From assembly GCF_009760915.1 (NCBI RefSeq), contig NZ_VIDQ01000042.1:1-59821 (forward strand): 59,821 bases of DNA, written 5' to 3'. A model generated the notes under the pieces. It ran no database searches, was not told where the DNA came from, and saw only the letters and a program-made list of their open reading frames with translations. Within the stretch, counting starts at the first letter, position 1, and each line of letters begins with the position of its first letter. Shown here in pieces: positions 50,735-59,821 of the stretch. The DNA comes from Azohydromonas aeria. GTDB lineage: Bacteria; Pseudomonadota; Gammaproteobacteria; Burkholderiales; Burkholderiaceae_C. The position numbers and the translations under genes are program-made.

Positions 50735-51121
50735 ATGACACGTTCCGCGGCTGCATCGAAACCTCCCGCCTGGCGGCGCTGGATCGCCATCGTGCTGCGC
50801 TGCGCGCACCTGGCCGGCCTGGTGCTGCTGGGCGCGGCGCTGCTGGGCGCCCCGCTGTCCGTGCGTGACGGCGCGCTGCTGACGCTGGCCAGCGGGCTGG
50901 CGCTGTTCGTGGCCGAGTTGGCCGACACGCGCATCCGGCTGGGGGAACTCGCCGGCCTGGTGGTGCTGCTCAAGCTGGCGGCGGTGGGCTGCATGGCGTT
51001 GCGCCCGGCGGCGGCGCCGCTGCTGTTCTGGCTGGTGCTGGGCGTGTCCGGGCTGATCGCGCACGCGCCGCGTCCGCTGCGGCACTGGCGCCCGGGTCGC
51101 GGCGGCGCCGGCCAGGGCTGA
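50735..51121 (+). CDS. Small multi-pass membrane protein
   Basis: A 128-residue protein with about four hydrophobic helices (about 16-40, 46-63, 70-92, 96-111) and a basic tail. It has no recognisable family motif. It stands alone between the H-NS-like gene and the DUF364/VWA/MoxR operon and converges with the latter. Confidence 0.65.
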   Translation: MTRSAAASKPPAWRRWIAIVLRCAHLAGLVLLGAALLGAPLSVRDGALLTLASGLALFVAELADTRIRLGELAGLVVLLKLAAVGCMALRPAAAPLLFWLVLGVSGLIAHAPRPLRHWRPGRGGAGQG

Positions 51122-51143
51122 AGGCGCCGGCACCCGGCCCGAT

Positions 51144-51992
51144 TCAGGCGCGCCGCACCGCGGCCCGCTCCAGCAGCGCCTCCCAGCCGGGATAGTCGCG
51201 CGGCGCCAGCGAGAACTTGCGGGCCAGGTCCTGCGTGGACTCGCCTGCGGCCAGCGCGCGCAGGTAGCCCGGGCCGTCCGTGACCCAGCTGCCGCCCAGC
51301 AGCGTGATGCCGCGCGCGAACAGCGGGTCGGGCGGGCAGCCGACGCTGGGCCCGACCAGCGCCAGCGCCCGTGCACCGCGGCAGTGCGCCAGTGTCGCGT
51401 CCAGCGTGTCGTTGAGCAGCAGCGTGCCGGTGGCCAGCACCTTGGCGCAGCCGGCGAGCTCGGCCGCATCCAGCGTCACGCGCACGCCGTCGCGCTCGCC
51501 GGCCAGGTCCGCGCGCAGCTCGACCACCAGCACGCGCGCGCCGCGCGCCACGATGCGCGGGATCAGCGGCGTGAAGTAGCCGACCATGCCCACCGTCTCG
51601 CCCGGCTGCGGGTCGAGCGCGCCCAGCGAGTCGGCACTGGCCGGCGGCACGAAGCCGGCCTGGTCGAAGAGCCGGCGTGTCAGCGCATTGAGCGCGGCAA
51701 AGCCCAGCGTGCGCTCGACGGGGTCGCCGCCGGCGCAGCCGCGCGCCAGCGCCAGCGCGTCCGCGCCGGCCAGGTCGTGCCGCTGCGCGTGGCGGCGCAG
51801 CCCGGCCCAGGTGTCGCCCAGCAGCACGTAGGACAGGCCCAGCGACCCGTCCTCCAGCTCCAGCGCCGCGAACTCGCCGCGCATCGCGTCGGCGGCCGGC
51901 AGCGGCGGCAGGTGCAGCGCGCGCACGCGCGGCAGCGGCCCGAAGTCGGCCAGGGCCTGGACCCGGGCCAGGGCGTCGGTGGCAAAGCTCAT
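51144..51992 (-). CDS. DUF4213/DUF364-like protein
   Basis: A 282-residue protein. The N-terminal part (about 1-110) resembles DUF4213 and the C-terminal half DUF364, described as a putative heavy-metal chelation domain. Visible pieces are ETVGMVGYFTPLIPRIVARGARVLVVELRAD, CAKVLATGTLLLNDTLDATLAHCRGARALALVGPSVGCPPDPLFARGITLLGG. Domains of this kind occur near metal-handling and cofactor genes. It is the third gene of an operon after MoxR and VWA proteins; its ATG overlaps the VWA stop by four bases. Confidence 0.75.
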   Translation of the reverse strand: MSFATDALARVQALADFGPLPRVRALHLPPLPAADAMRGEFAALELEDGSLGLSYVLLGDTWAGLRRHAQRHDLAGADALALARGCAGGDPVERTLGFAALNALTRRLFDQAGFVPPASADSLGALDPQPGETVGMVGYFTPLIPRIVARGARVLVVELRADLAGERDGVRVTLDAAELAGCAKVLATGTLLLNDTLDATLAHCRGARALALVGPSVGCPPDPLFARGITLLGGSWVTDGPGYLRALAAGESTQDLARKFSLAPRDYPGWEALLERAAVRRA

Positions 51993-53488
51993 TCGTTCTT
52001 TCCGGAGGAAGTGCCGTGCCGCGCGGCGCGCGGCGACAGGGCGTTGGGGAAGTACAGCGCCGTCAGGCTCTTGCTGTGCACGGGCGAGAAGCCGCGGCCG
52101 TCGCCGCCCTCGGCCGCGTCGGCGTAGCGGCGCCAGTCGCGCACCCAGTGGATGTCGTCGCAGACCTCCAGCAGCCCCATGGTCTCGCGATCGCCCACCA
52201 GCACGCCCTGCACGCGCAGCCCGAAGCGCGACTGCGCCTCCTCCAGCCGGCGCAGCGTGTGCGGCACGCAGCCGAACTCGCCGTCGCTGACCAGCAGCAC
52301 GTCGGCCTGCTGCCAGCGCGCCTCGTGCACGCGCTCGATGGCGCGCTCGATGGGGGTCTGGATGTCGGTGCCGCCGTCGAAGCTCTGGCCCATGAGCTCC
52401 AGCAGCGCGCGCAGGCCTGCGGCGTCGCCGCCCAGGTCGCGCTCCAGCACCTCGCCGGGCCCGCCGAAGGCGATGAGCTTGCAGCCGCGGCGCTGCTCGT
52501 GCGCGGCGCGCAGCGCGGCAATCGCCACGGCCTTGGCGATGTTCTCCGGGGCGCCACGCATGGAGCCGGAGGTGTCCAGGCACAGGATGATCGGCCCGCG
52601 CTGCAGCGCCTCGGGCTCCGCCTCGGCGCTGCGCCGGCGCGGCGGCGCGTGCGGGTCCGGCCGCCAGTCGGTAAGCACGGCCTGCGTCTCCCAGCTCAGC
52701 AGCCGCGCTTCGGCATGGCGCGCGCGCCAGAGCTTCTTCAGCACCGGGTGCGTGAGCATCACCGCCTCGCCGGCGAGCATGCGCTCGGGGCGCGACGAGA
52801 AGCGCACGCCGACGATCTCGCCCGGCGCGTCGGGCAGGCGGGTCTCGACGGCGCGCAAGCCCTGCGGCGGCGCGGCGCACGCACTCTCCACCGACTGCGG
52901 CGCGGGCGTGCCGCCACTGCGCTCGGTGCGGCCCAGGCGCTGGATCAGCGCCACCAGCGCCGGCAGCTGCTGCAGCCACTCGCTCGCCTTGCGCGCGGCT
53001 TGCCAGGAGCGCGAGTGCAGCTGCCCGTGCAGCTCGTCCCAGCGCATCTGGCCCAGGTCGCCCAGGCTGCGCAGCAGCGCCAGCTGCTCCTCCAGCCCGG
53101 CGCCTTGCAGCTGCCATTCGGCGCGGAAGTCGGCGGCGGCGCGCGCGATGGCTTCACCCCGGGACAGCCGCGGCTGGTGATCGACGATGCGGTCCAGGTG
53201 CCACAGCAACGTGCGCAACACCTGCTCGGCCAGCGCCGGCACGCCGCGCGACAGCGCCGCCAGCCCCAGCTCGCCCACGGCCTGGCGCAGCGGCGCGGTG
53301 GCCGCGGCGTCGCCGAAGTCGGCAGCTGCCGGCGGCAGCGCGCCGGCGCCCAGGCTGTCCAGCCAGGTCCGGGCGTCGGCCAGGCGCTGCCCGCGCTCGC
53401 CGGCGCTGGTGATCAGCGCCGGCAGCCACAGCGCGCGCGGCAGCGGCTCCAGCCGGTCGTAGGGGCGGTCGATCGCGGCGGCGTCCAT
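51989..53488 (-). CDS. VWA-domain protein (ViaA/CoxE-like)
   Basis: A 499-residue protein. The first 290 residues are helical, without a recognised domain. The C-terminal VWA domain starts near residue 298 with the MIDAS motif DTSGSM (305-310), then GGTDIQTPI and VLLVSDGEFG. VWA proteins of this kind work with MoxR ATPases: the ATPase remodels or loads a client that the VWA protein presents. The partner ATPase gene lies 7 bases upstream. In E. coli the equivalent is RavA-ViaA. Confidence 0.88.
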   Translation of the reverse strand: MDAAAIDRPYDRLEPLPRALWLPALITSAGERGQRLADARTWLDSLGAGALPPAAADFGDAAATAPLRQAVGELGLAALSRGVPALAEQVLRTLLWHLDRIVDHQPRLSRGEAIARAAADFRAEWQLQGAGLEEQLALLRSLGDLGQMRWDELHGQLHSRSWQAARKASEWLQQLPALVALIQRLGRTERSGGTPAPQSVESACAAPPQGLRAVETRLPDAPGEIVGVRFSSRPERMLAGEAVMLTHPVLKKLWRARHAEARLLSWETQAVLTDWRPDPHAPPRRRSAEAEPEALQRGPIILCLDTSGSMRGAPENIAKAVAIAALRAAHEQRRGCKLIAFGGPGEVLERDLGGDAAGLRALLELMGQSFDGGTDIQTPIERAIERVHEARWQQADVLLVSDGEFGCVPHTLRRLEEAQSRFGLRVQGVLVGDRETMGLLEVCDDIHWVRDWRRYADAAEGGDGRGFSPVHSKSLTALYFPNALSPRAARHGTSSGKNE

Positions 53489-53495
53489 GCGCGGC

Positions 53496-54887
<1,392 letters not shown>

Positions 54888-55093
54888 GGGCCGATTGTCG
54901 CCAGCCGGCGCCGGGCCCAAGAAGGAACCGGGTCAAGGATTCGCGCAATCGTGCGCGCCGCGGCGAACGTCCGGTTTCAGCTGGCTTTACCTGGGCTTTA
55001 CATGGCGGCGGTGAACCGGCGCCGCGCACGCGGCGTTTGAACTCCCAGCACGGCCGGGGACATGCTGGCCGGCAGCCAACGAGGAGTGGATTC

Positions 55094-55540
55094 ATGAGCA
55101 GCAGAAGCATCGTCGTCGCGGCACTGGCCCTGGCGGGCGTGCTGGGCGCCGGCATGGCGCAGGCGCATGGCGGGAGCGACGTGCAGTGGTCCGTCACCAT
55201 CGGCACCCCGGTGGGCGTGCCGGTGTACACGCAGCCCGCGCCGGTGTATGCGCCGGCACCCGTCTACGTGCAGCCCGCGCCGGTCTACGTGCGGCCCGCG
55301 CCCGGCTACTACTACGTGCAGCCCTCGCCCTACAGCCGCCCCCGCGGCTACCACCGTGCCTCGCGCTGGGACGCGGACGGCGACGGCATCCCGAACCGCC
55401 GCGACCGCCTCTACAACCCGGCCTGGGACCGCGACGGCGACGGCATTCCCAACCGCCACGACCGCTACAACAACCTGCGCCACGACCGCGACGGCGACGG
55501 CATCCCGAACTGGGCCGACCGGCGCGACGGGCGGCGCTGA
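55094..55540 (+). CDS. Secreted protein with thrombospondin type-3-like calcium repeats
   Basis: A 148-residue exported protein. A signal peptide (1-24, ending AQA/HG) is followed by a beta-strand-like part, a run of PAPVYxxPAP repeats (about 45-70), a Tyr-rich patch, and three DxDGDGIPN motifs at exactly 19-residue spacing (93-101, 112-120, 131-139). Such aspartate-rich motifs bind calcium in thrombospondin type-3 repeats and OmpA-like proteins. ACGAGGAG precedes the ATG. No OmpA or sortase domain is attached, so it is a free periplasmic or cell-surface protein of unknown function. Confidence 0.82.
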   Translation: MSSRSIVVAALALAGVLGAGMAQAHGGSDVQWSVTIGTPVGVPVYTQPAPVYAPAPVYVQPAPVYVRPAPGYYYVQPSPYSRPRGYHRASRWDADGDGIPNRRDRLYNPAWDRDGDGIPNRHDRYNNLRHDRDGDGIPNWADRRDGRR

Positions 55541-55581
55541 GCGCGAACCGCCGCGGCATGCGGCGGCCCCATGAAGCGCAA

Positions 55582-55609
55582 AGGCCGTGCCCCGCGAAGG
55601 GCACGGCCT
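55582..55609 (-). terminator. Strong hairpin terminator (minus strand)
   Basis: AGGCCGTGCCC and GGGCACGGCCT form an 11-bp stem with a 6-base loop. On the minus strand it is followed by TTTGCGCTT, 30 bases after the stop of the large mosaic gene. It may also serve the convergent plus-strand gene, though without a T-run on that side. Confidence 0.75.
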
Positions 55610-55640
55610 CGAACGACGGCCGGGACCGTCGCGCCGCGGC

Positions 55641-58600
55641 TCAGGGCGACGGCTCGAACACGATGTCCACCCAGTAGTTCGTCGCCTGGTACGACGCGTT
55701 CGGGAACTGCACCTCCGTGCCGCCGTAGGCATAGACGCCGTTGCCGCCGCTCTCCCCGTTCTGCAGCAGCCGGATCGGCCCGCGCGTCACCGCGCTGGTG
55801 CTGAAGTACCCGCTGTCGCTGGAGTAGCGGCCATTGGGCGCGCGGTACGAGGCCACGTACACCGTGTTGGCCGCCACGGGGATGGGCGTGGCAAAGCTCT
55901 GCTGCTGCCAGCCCGTGGCCGTCTCGTTGACGAAGGTGGTGCTGCCCAGCAGCGCTCCGCTGGCCGACCAGATCGCGCCCACATGCGTGCCGGTGTTGCC
56001 CGCGCTCTTGTAGAAGCGGATCGCCGTGATGAACCCGGCTTGCGTGGTGCGGAACTTCACGCCCAGGTTGGTCACGACCGTGTCGTTGTCGGCCAGCACC
56101 GTCGGGACGGCCGAGGCCGGGAAGGCGGTGCACGGGCACGAAGCCGCCCCGACCGTGAAGCTGCGGCTCGCGGGCGTGCCCTGCAGGTTGCCGCTGTCAT
56201 CCACCGCGCGCGCCAGGATCGTGGCCGTGCCCGTGGTGCTGGCCGGCAGCGTCCAGCTGTAGCTCCAGCTGCCGCGCCCGCTGGCCGCGCGCCACGTCGC
56301 GCCGCCGTCGGTGGACACCTCCACCGCCGCCACCACCCCGCCGCCGGCATCCACCGCCGTGCCCGACACCGTCACGGTGCTGCCCGCGGCCACGCTGGTG
56401 CCGGCTGCCGGCGCCGTGATGCTGGCCGTGGCCGCCGCCGTGTCGCTGGAGGCGCTGGCCGCCACCAGCGGCGACTGCAGCGTCGCCGGCTGCACCCCCA
56501 TGTCGGCGAACAGGTTCACCGTGGCCTGCTGCATGCGCGCATCCACGGGCACGCCCGCGCCGTTGTCGTGCACCGCATCCAGCCCCCAGGACCACTGGAT
56601 CGTGCCCGCGCCGAACACCAGCGCCCCGCTGGCGTGCCGGTACAGCGTCAGGTAGTGCGTGACGGTGCCCGTGCCGTAGCTCGAGCCGTGGTCCAGCAGC
56701 ATGCCGTTGGAGGTCACGCTCGTCTGCGACAGCCGCATCAGCCCCGGCGGGCGCGCGCCGTTGTCCAGGTCCGAGTCCCACTCGTAGCCCAGCACCCCGG
56801 TGGGCAGCGTGGCGCTTTGCCCCGCGCCCAGCGTGGCCACGCTGGTGTGGCGCCAGAAGCGCAGCTGCCCTTCGGCCTGCGGCACCGTGATGGCGTAGGA
56901 GCGCCCGGTCCAGTTGTTCATGAACGCCGTGCCCGTGAGCGCGTTCTCGGGCCGCCCGCCGTCGGCCGGCGGCGAGAAGCGCGGGTCGCGCCACGTGCCC
57001 GTCCAGATGCCCGTGGGGTCGATGCGCGCGTTGGCGTGCGTGTCCTTGTAGCTCACCAGCGTGCGGTACGCCGTGTTGCTGCCGTCGATGCTCGCCTCCC
57101 AGCGCGTCTTCCAGAACACCTCGTTGCCGCTGAAGAACGCCAGGTGCACCCCGGCATTGCGCGCGGCCTCGACGTTGGCGCGCTGCTGCGCCGACCAGTA
57201 CTCGTCGTGCCCCACCGACACGAACGCGCGGTGGTTGAGCAGCAGGCTGCCCGAGCGGTCGGTGTCGATGCCGCTGATGTAGCTCACGTCATAGCCGTTG
57301 GCCTCCAGCCAGCGCACCATCGGGTACTCGGCATGGAAGAGCCAGTCCTGCCCGCCGTCCACCGCGCGCGTGTTGAACGGGCGGTTGTAGCTGACCTTGT
57401 AGGCCCGGCTCGGGCTCGTGCCGGGCCCGCCGCTGTAGAGGCTGTTGCCGCCGTAGTCGTTGTAGGCCTGCCACGTCGTGTCGGAGGTCTGGAACAGCAG
57501 CGCCGAGCTGCCGGCGTCGTCGCGCACGACGAAGACGATGTGGCTCGCCCCTCCGGTGTCGCTGCGCACCAGGCGCGCGATGTAGATGCCCGAGGTCGCC
57601 GTGGCCGGCACCGCCCAGGACGCCGAGACGGCCCAGTTGCCGCAGTCCACCAGCCCCGTGGCCGCTTGCGTGAGGCAGCCGGGCTGGTTCTGCGGCAGCT
57701 CCGCGCTGGGCTGCACCGTGGCCACCTTGCGCGCGCCCTGGCCCCCGTACCAGCCCAGCCGGTAGATGTCGAGCCGGTAGGCTGCTGCCGTGGTCCTGAC
57801 CTTGAAGAACACCGTCGAGCCGCGGTTGACGCTCATCTGCGTGGCATAGCCCTGGATCGACGCATCGCCCGCGCCGGAGACGTCCCACTCCGAGGCCGGG
57901 TTGCCCGGCAGGCAGTTCTCCGCCACCACGGCGTTGGCCGGGCTGGCGCAGCCCCCGCCGCCCGGGGACGCCGCCGCGGTGGTGAAGCTCCAGCTCATGC
58001 TGCTGGCCAGCGCGTTGCCGGCCGCGTCCTTCACGCGCGGCTCCGTCGTGCCGCCCCGCACGGTGGCGGTGTAGCCGGTGGAGCCGGCCAGGGCCGCGGC
58101 CGGCGTGAGCGTGGCCGTGCGGCTGGCCGCGTCATAGCTCACCGTGGCGCTCACCGCCGTGGGCGAGCCGCTGGCGCGCAGCTCGAAGCTGCCGGCACCG
58201 ACGCTGGCCGCATCCATCGCCTCGCTGAAGGTCGCCGTCACGCCCGCCGTGGCCGCCACGCCCGTGGCGCCCGCGGCCGGGCTTGTGCCCGTGACGGTCG
58301 GCGGCGTGGTGTCGCCGCCCCCGCCGCTGCCCCCGCCGTCGGGCATGAACAGCACGTCCACCCAGTAGTTGCTGGCGCGGTAGCTCTGCGACGGGAAGCT
58401 CGATGTGCTGCCGTAGGCATACACCCCGTTGCCCCCGCTGTCGCCGCTGCGCAGCAGCCGCACCGGCGCGTTGTTCACCCCGGTGCTGGCAAAGAAGTCG
58501 TAGTCCGCGGCATAGCGCCCGTTGGGCGCGTGGTAGCTGGCCACGTACACCGTGTTGGCGGCAACGGCCACCGGTGGGTTGAACTGCACCTGCTGCCAGC

Positions 58601-59821
58601 CGCTGGCGCTCTCGTTGACGAAGGTCGCCGTGGCCAGCCGGGTGCCGTCGCTGCTCCAGAGGTTGCCCACGTGCGTGCCGGTGTTGCCTACTCCCTTGTA
58701 GAAGCGCACCCCCGTGACCAAGCCCGCCACGTCCACGCGGAACTTCACCCCCAGCTCCACCGCCCCGGGGTCGGCCACCGACGCCGTGGCCGGCACCGCC
58801 GTGCTGGTGCTGCTCCACGCGCCGCACGGGCACGCGGTCGCGGCCGCGCCCGTCACGGTGGTGAAGTTCCACGTCACGCTCGCGGCCAGCGCGTTGCCCG
58901 CGGCGTCCTTGATGCGCGGCTCGGCCGCCCCGCCGCGCAGCGTGGCGCTGTAGGTGGTGGAGCTGGCGAGCGCCGCCCCGGGCGTGAGCGTGGCCACGCC
59001 CGTGGCCGGGTCGTAGTCCACGCTGGCGGCCACCAGCGCGCCGCTGGCAGCGTTGCGCAGCTCGAAGGTGCTGGCATTGATGCTGGCCGCGTCGAGCAGC
59101 TCGGTGAAGCCGGCCTTCACGGTGGTGAAGCTGCTCACGCCGGCCGCACCCGCAGCCGGCTGCGTCGAGCTCACGCCGGGGCCGCTGCTGTCGCTGCCGT
59201 AGCTTGCGGCGTAGCTGCCGCCGTCGGCGGCGAAGAAGGCGTACTCCACGCCCTTGACGACCTGCAGCGTGAAGGGCACGGGCGTGCCCGCGCGCCTGAT
59301 GCTGCCCAGCACGGCGCCGCCGGCGGCCCGGCGCGGCAGCATCGCCTGCAGCCCGTTGGCCGCCGCGGCGCGCGTGATGCCAAAGCTCAGCGTGCTGCCG
59401 CTCCAGGCGAGGTTCGTGAAGGCGGAGTCGTTGCGCGCGTCCAGCCAGGTCAGCAGCTGCTTGGCCGAGACCACCGGCACCCCGCGCGCCTGGGCCGAGG
59501 CCACCACCGTCTCGGACTCCGTGATGATGGCCTCGTCGGTGTGCGCGTTGACGACGTAGGCGCCGTAGTAGCCCTCGGGCCCGACGGCGCGATCCAGCAG
59601 CGTGTCCACGGTGTAGGGATAGCTCTGCCCGGACTCGTCGGTCATCTGCGTGGCCGCCTGGTACACGTCCAGCAGGCTGCCGTCCAGGCGCGCGAAGCGC
59701 ATGGGCATGGCCGAGCCGGTGAAGACGCCCGGCACGTCGCCAACCCAGCCCGGGGGCCAGAAGTAGTAGTTCGTGTCCAGCCGCATGCCGTACTTGGCCT
59801 GCACCTCCGGGCCGCTGGTCC
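55641..59821 (-). CDS. Large secreted mosaic protein with DUF4082 and Ig-like domains (5' end cut off)
   Basis: An open frame of more than 1,390 residues whose start lies beyond the right edge. In order from the edge: an unassigned domain that could be the end of a polysaccharide-deacetylase-like or carbohydrate domain (to about 210), an SbsA/Big_5-type Ig-like domain (about 210-318), a DUF4082 domain (325-487), a second Big_5-like domain (about 500-610), a central domain (about 620-1110) that resembles the N,N-dimethylformamidase large-subunit C-terminal region (VGHDEYWSAQQRANVEAARNAG, FFSGNEVFWKTRWE), another Ig-like domain (about 1125-1215) and a second DUF4082 (about 1220-1387). This is typical of secreted surface or polysaccharide-associated proteins of betaproteobacteria. 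A minus-strand terminator follows. Confidence 0.85.
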   Translation of the reverse strand, partial: TSGPEVQAKYGMRLDTNYYFWPPGWVGDVPGVFTGSAMPMRFARLDGSLLDVYQAATQMTDESGQSYPYTVDTLLDRAVGPEGYYGAYVVNAHTDEAIITESETVVASAQARGVPVVSAKQLLTWLDARNDSAFTNLAWSGSTLSFGITRAAAANGLQAMLPRRAAGGAVLGSIRRAGTPVPFTLQVVKGVEYAFFAADGGSYAASYGSDSSGPGVSSTQPAAGAAGVSSFTTVKAGFTELLDAASINASTFELRNAASGALVAASVDYDPATGVATLTPGAALASSTTYSATLRGGAAEPRIKDAAGNALAASVTWNFTTVTGAAATACPCGAWSSTSTAVPATASVADPGAVELGVKFRVDVAGLVTGVRFYKGVGNTGTHVGNLWSSDGTRLATATFVNESASGWQQVQFNPPVAVAANTVYVASYHAPNGRYAADYDFFASTGVNNAPVRLLRSGDSGGNGVYAYGSTSSFPSQSYRASNYWVDVLFMPDGGGSGGGGDTTPPTVTGTSPAAGATGVAATAGVTATFSEAMDAASVGAGSFELRASGSPTAVSATVSYDAASRTATLTPAAALAGSTGYTATVRGGTTEPRVKDAAGNALASSMSWSFTTAAASPGGGGCASPANAVVAENCLPGNPASEWDVSGAGDASIQGYATQMSVNRGSTVFFKVRTTAAAYRLDIYRLGWYGGQGARKVATVQPSAELPQNQPGCLTQAATGLVDCGNWAVSASWAVPATATSGIYIARLVRSDTGGASHIVFVVRDDAGSSALLFQTSDTTWQAYNDYGGNSLYSGGPGTSPSRAYKVSYNRPFNTRAVDGGQDWLFHAEYPMVRWLEANGYDVSYISGIDTDRSGSLLLNHRAFVSVGHDEYWSAQQRANVEAARNAGVHLAFFSGNEVFWKTRWEASIDGSNTAYRTLVSYKDTHANARIDPTGIWTGTWRDPRFSPPADGGRPENALTGTAFMNNWTGRSYAITVPQAEGQLRFWRHTSVATLGAGQSATLPTGVLGYEWDSDLDNGARPPGLMRLSQTSVTSNGMLLDHGSSYGTGTVTHYLTLYRHASGALVFGAGTIQWSWGLDAVHDNGAGVPVDARMQQATVNLFADMGVQPATLQSPLVAASASSDTAAATASITAPAAGTSVAAGSTVTVSGTAVDAGGGVVAAVEVSTDGGATWRAASGRGSWSYSWTLPASTTGTATILARAVDDSGNLQGTPASRSFTVGAASCPCTAFPASAVPTVLADNDTVVTNLGVKFRTTQAGFITAIRFYKSAGNTGTHVGAIWSASGALLGSTTFVNETATGWQQQSFATPIPVAANTVYVASYRAPNGRYSSDSGYFSTSAVTRGPIRLLQNGESGGNGVYAYGGTEVQFPNASYQATNYWVDIVFEPSP

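Overview
This is about 60 kb of very GC-rich DNA (visibly above 70% G+C in coding stretches). Gene content points to the Burkholderiales (Betaproteobacteria), plausibly a Comamonadaceae or Rubrivivax/Leptothrix-type genus: a LutA-LutC-LutB lactate operon, an NhaR-type regulator beside a RaiA/HPF-like protein, a stand-alone FlhB C-terminal-domain protein beside a FliK-like protein, an 8-oxoguanine-deaminase-type amidohydrolase, and a T6SS block in the betaproteobacterial gene order. I see no rRNA, tRNA, CRISPR array, insertion sequence or phage. All family assignments come from reading motifs; no database search was run.

Layout. 0-6.6 kb: an SDR oxidoreductase, a hybrid histidine kinase, and an operon pairing a periplasmic solute-binding protein with a membrane PAS-GGDEF diguanylate cyclase. 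6.8-7.5 kb: two small genes that look like a Tse2-type T6SS toxin and its Tsi2-type immunity protein, in slightly AT-richer DNA. 7.7-11.1 kb: phosphofructokinase, a glycosidase-like lipoprotein, a small acidic protein. 11.2-19.6 kb: a HlyD/FtsX-permease/ATPase exporter, a zinc alcohol dehydrogenase and a second multi-sensor histidine kinase. 19.6-22.4 kb: a compact set with a nucleotidyltransferase, a PqqD-like protein, a 69-residue peptide with a twin-arginine-like leader and a Lys-Pro-Asp-rich tail, and an HPr-kinase-like protein. This looks like a peptide-handling system of unknown product and is the most interesting part of the window. 22.6-29.6 kb: FliK/FlhX-like pair, a flippase, FKBP isomerase, small proteins, a Bax-inhibitor-1 protein, a second alcohol dehydrogenase and NhaR. 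29.6-33.1 kb: RaiA/HPF-like protein and the lactate-oxidation operon.

33.7-37.2 kb: a four-gene nucleotide-sugar cassette (acyltransferase, Gfo/Idh dehydrogenase, DegT aminotransferase, PglD-like acyltransferase), preceded by a leader with two hairpins. 37.3-47.2 kb: T6SS genes. tssL and tssK run one way; a TPR lipoprotein, tssB, tssC, hcp, tssE, tssF and tssG run the other way. tssA, tssH (clpV), tssI (vgrG), tssM and a recognisable tssJ are not in the window, so the apparatus must be completed elsewhere. The Tse2/Tsi2-like pair 30 kb away would be a natural cargo.

47.3-59.8 kb: amidohydrolase, SGNH hydrolase, an H-NS-like protein without a DNA-binding domain, a small membrane protein, an operon of MoxR ATPase + VWA protein + DUF364-like protein, a secreted protein with three calcium-binding DxDGDGIPN repeats, and a very large secreted mosaic protein that runs off the right edge.
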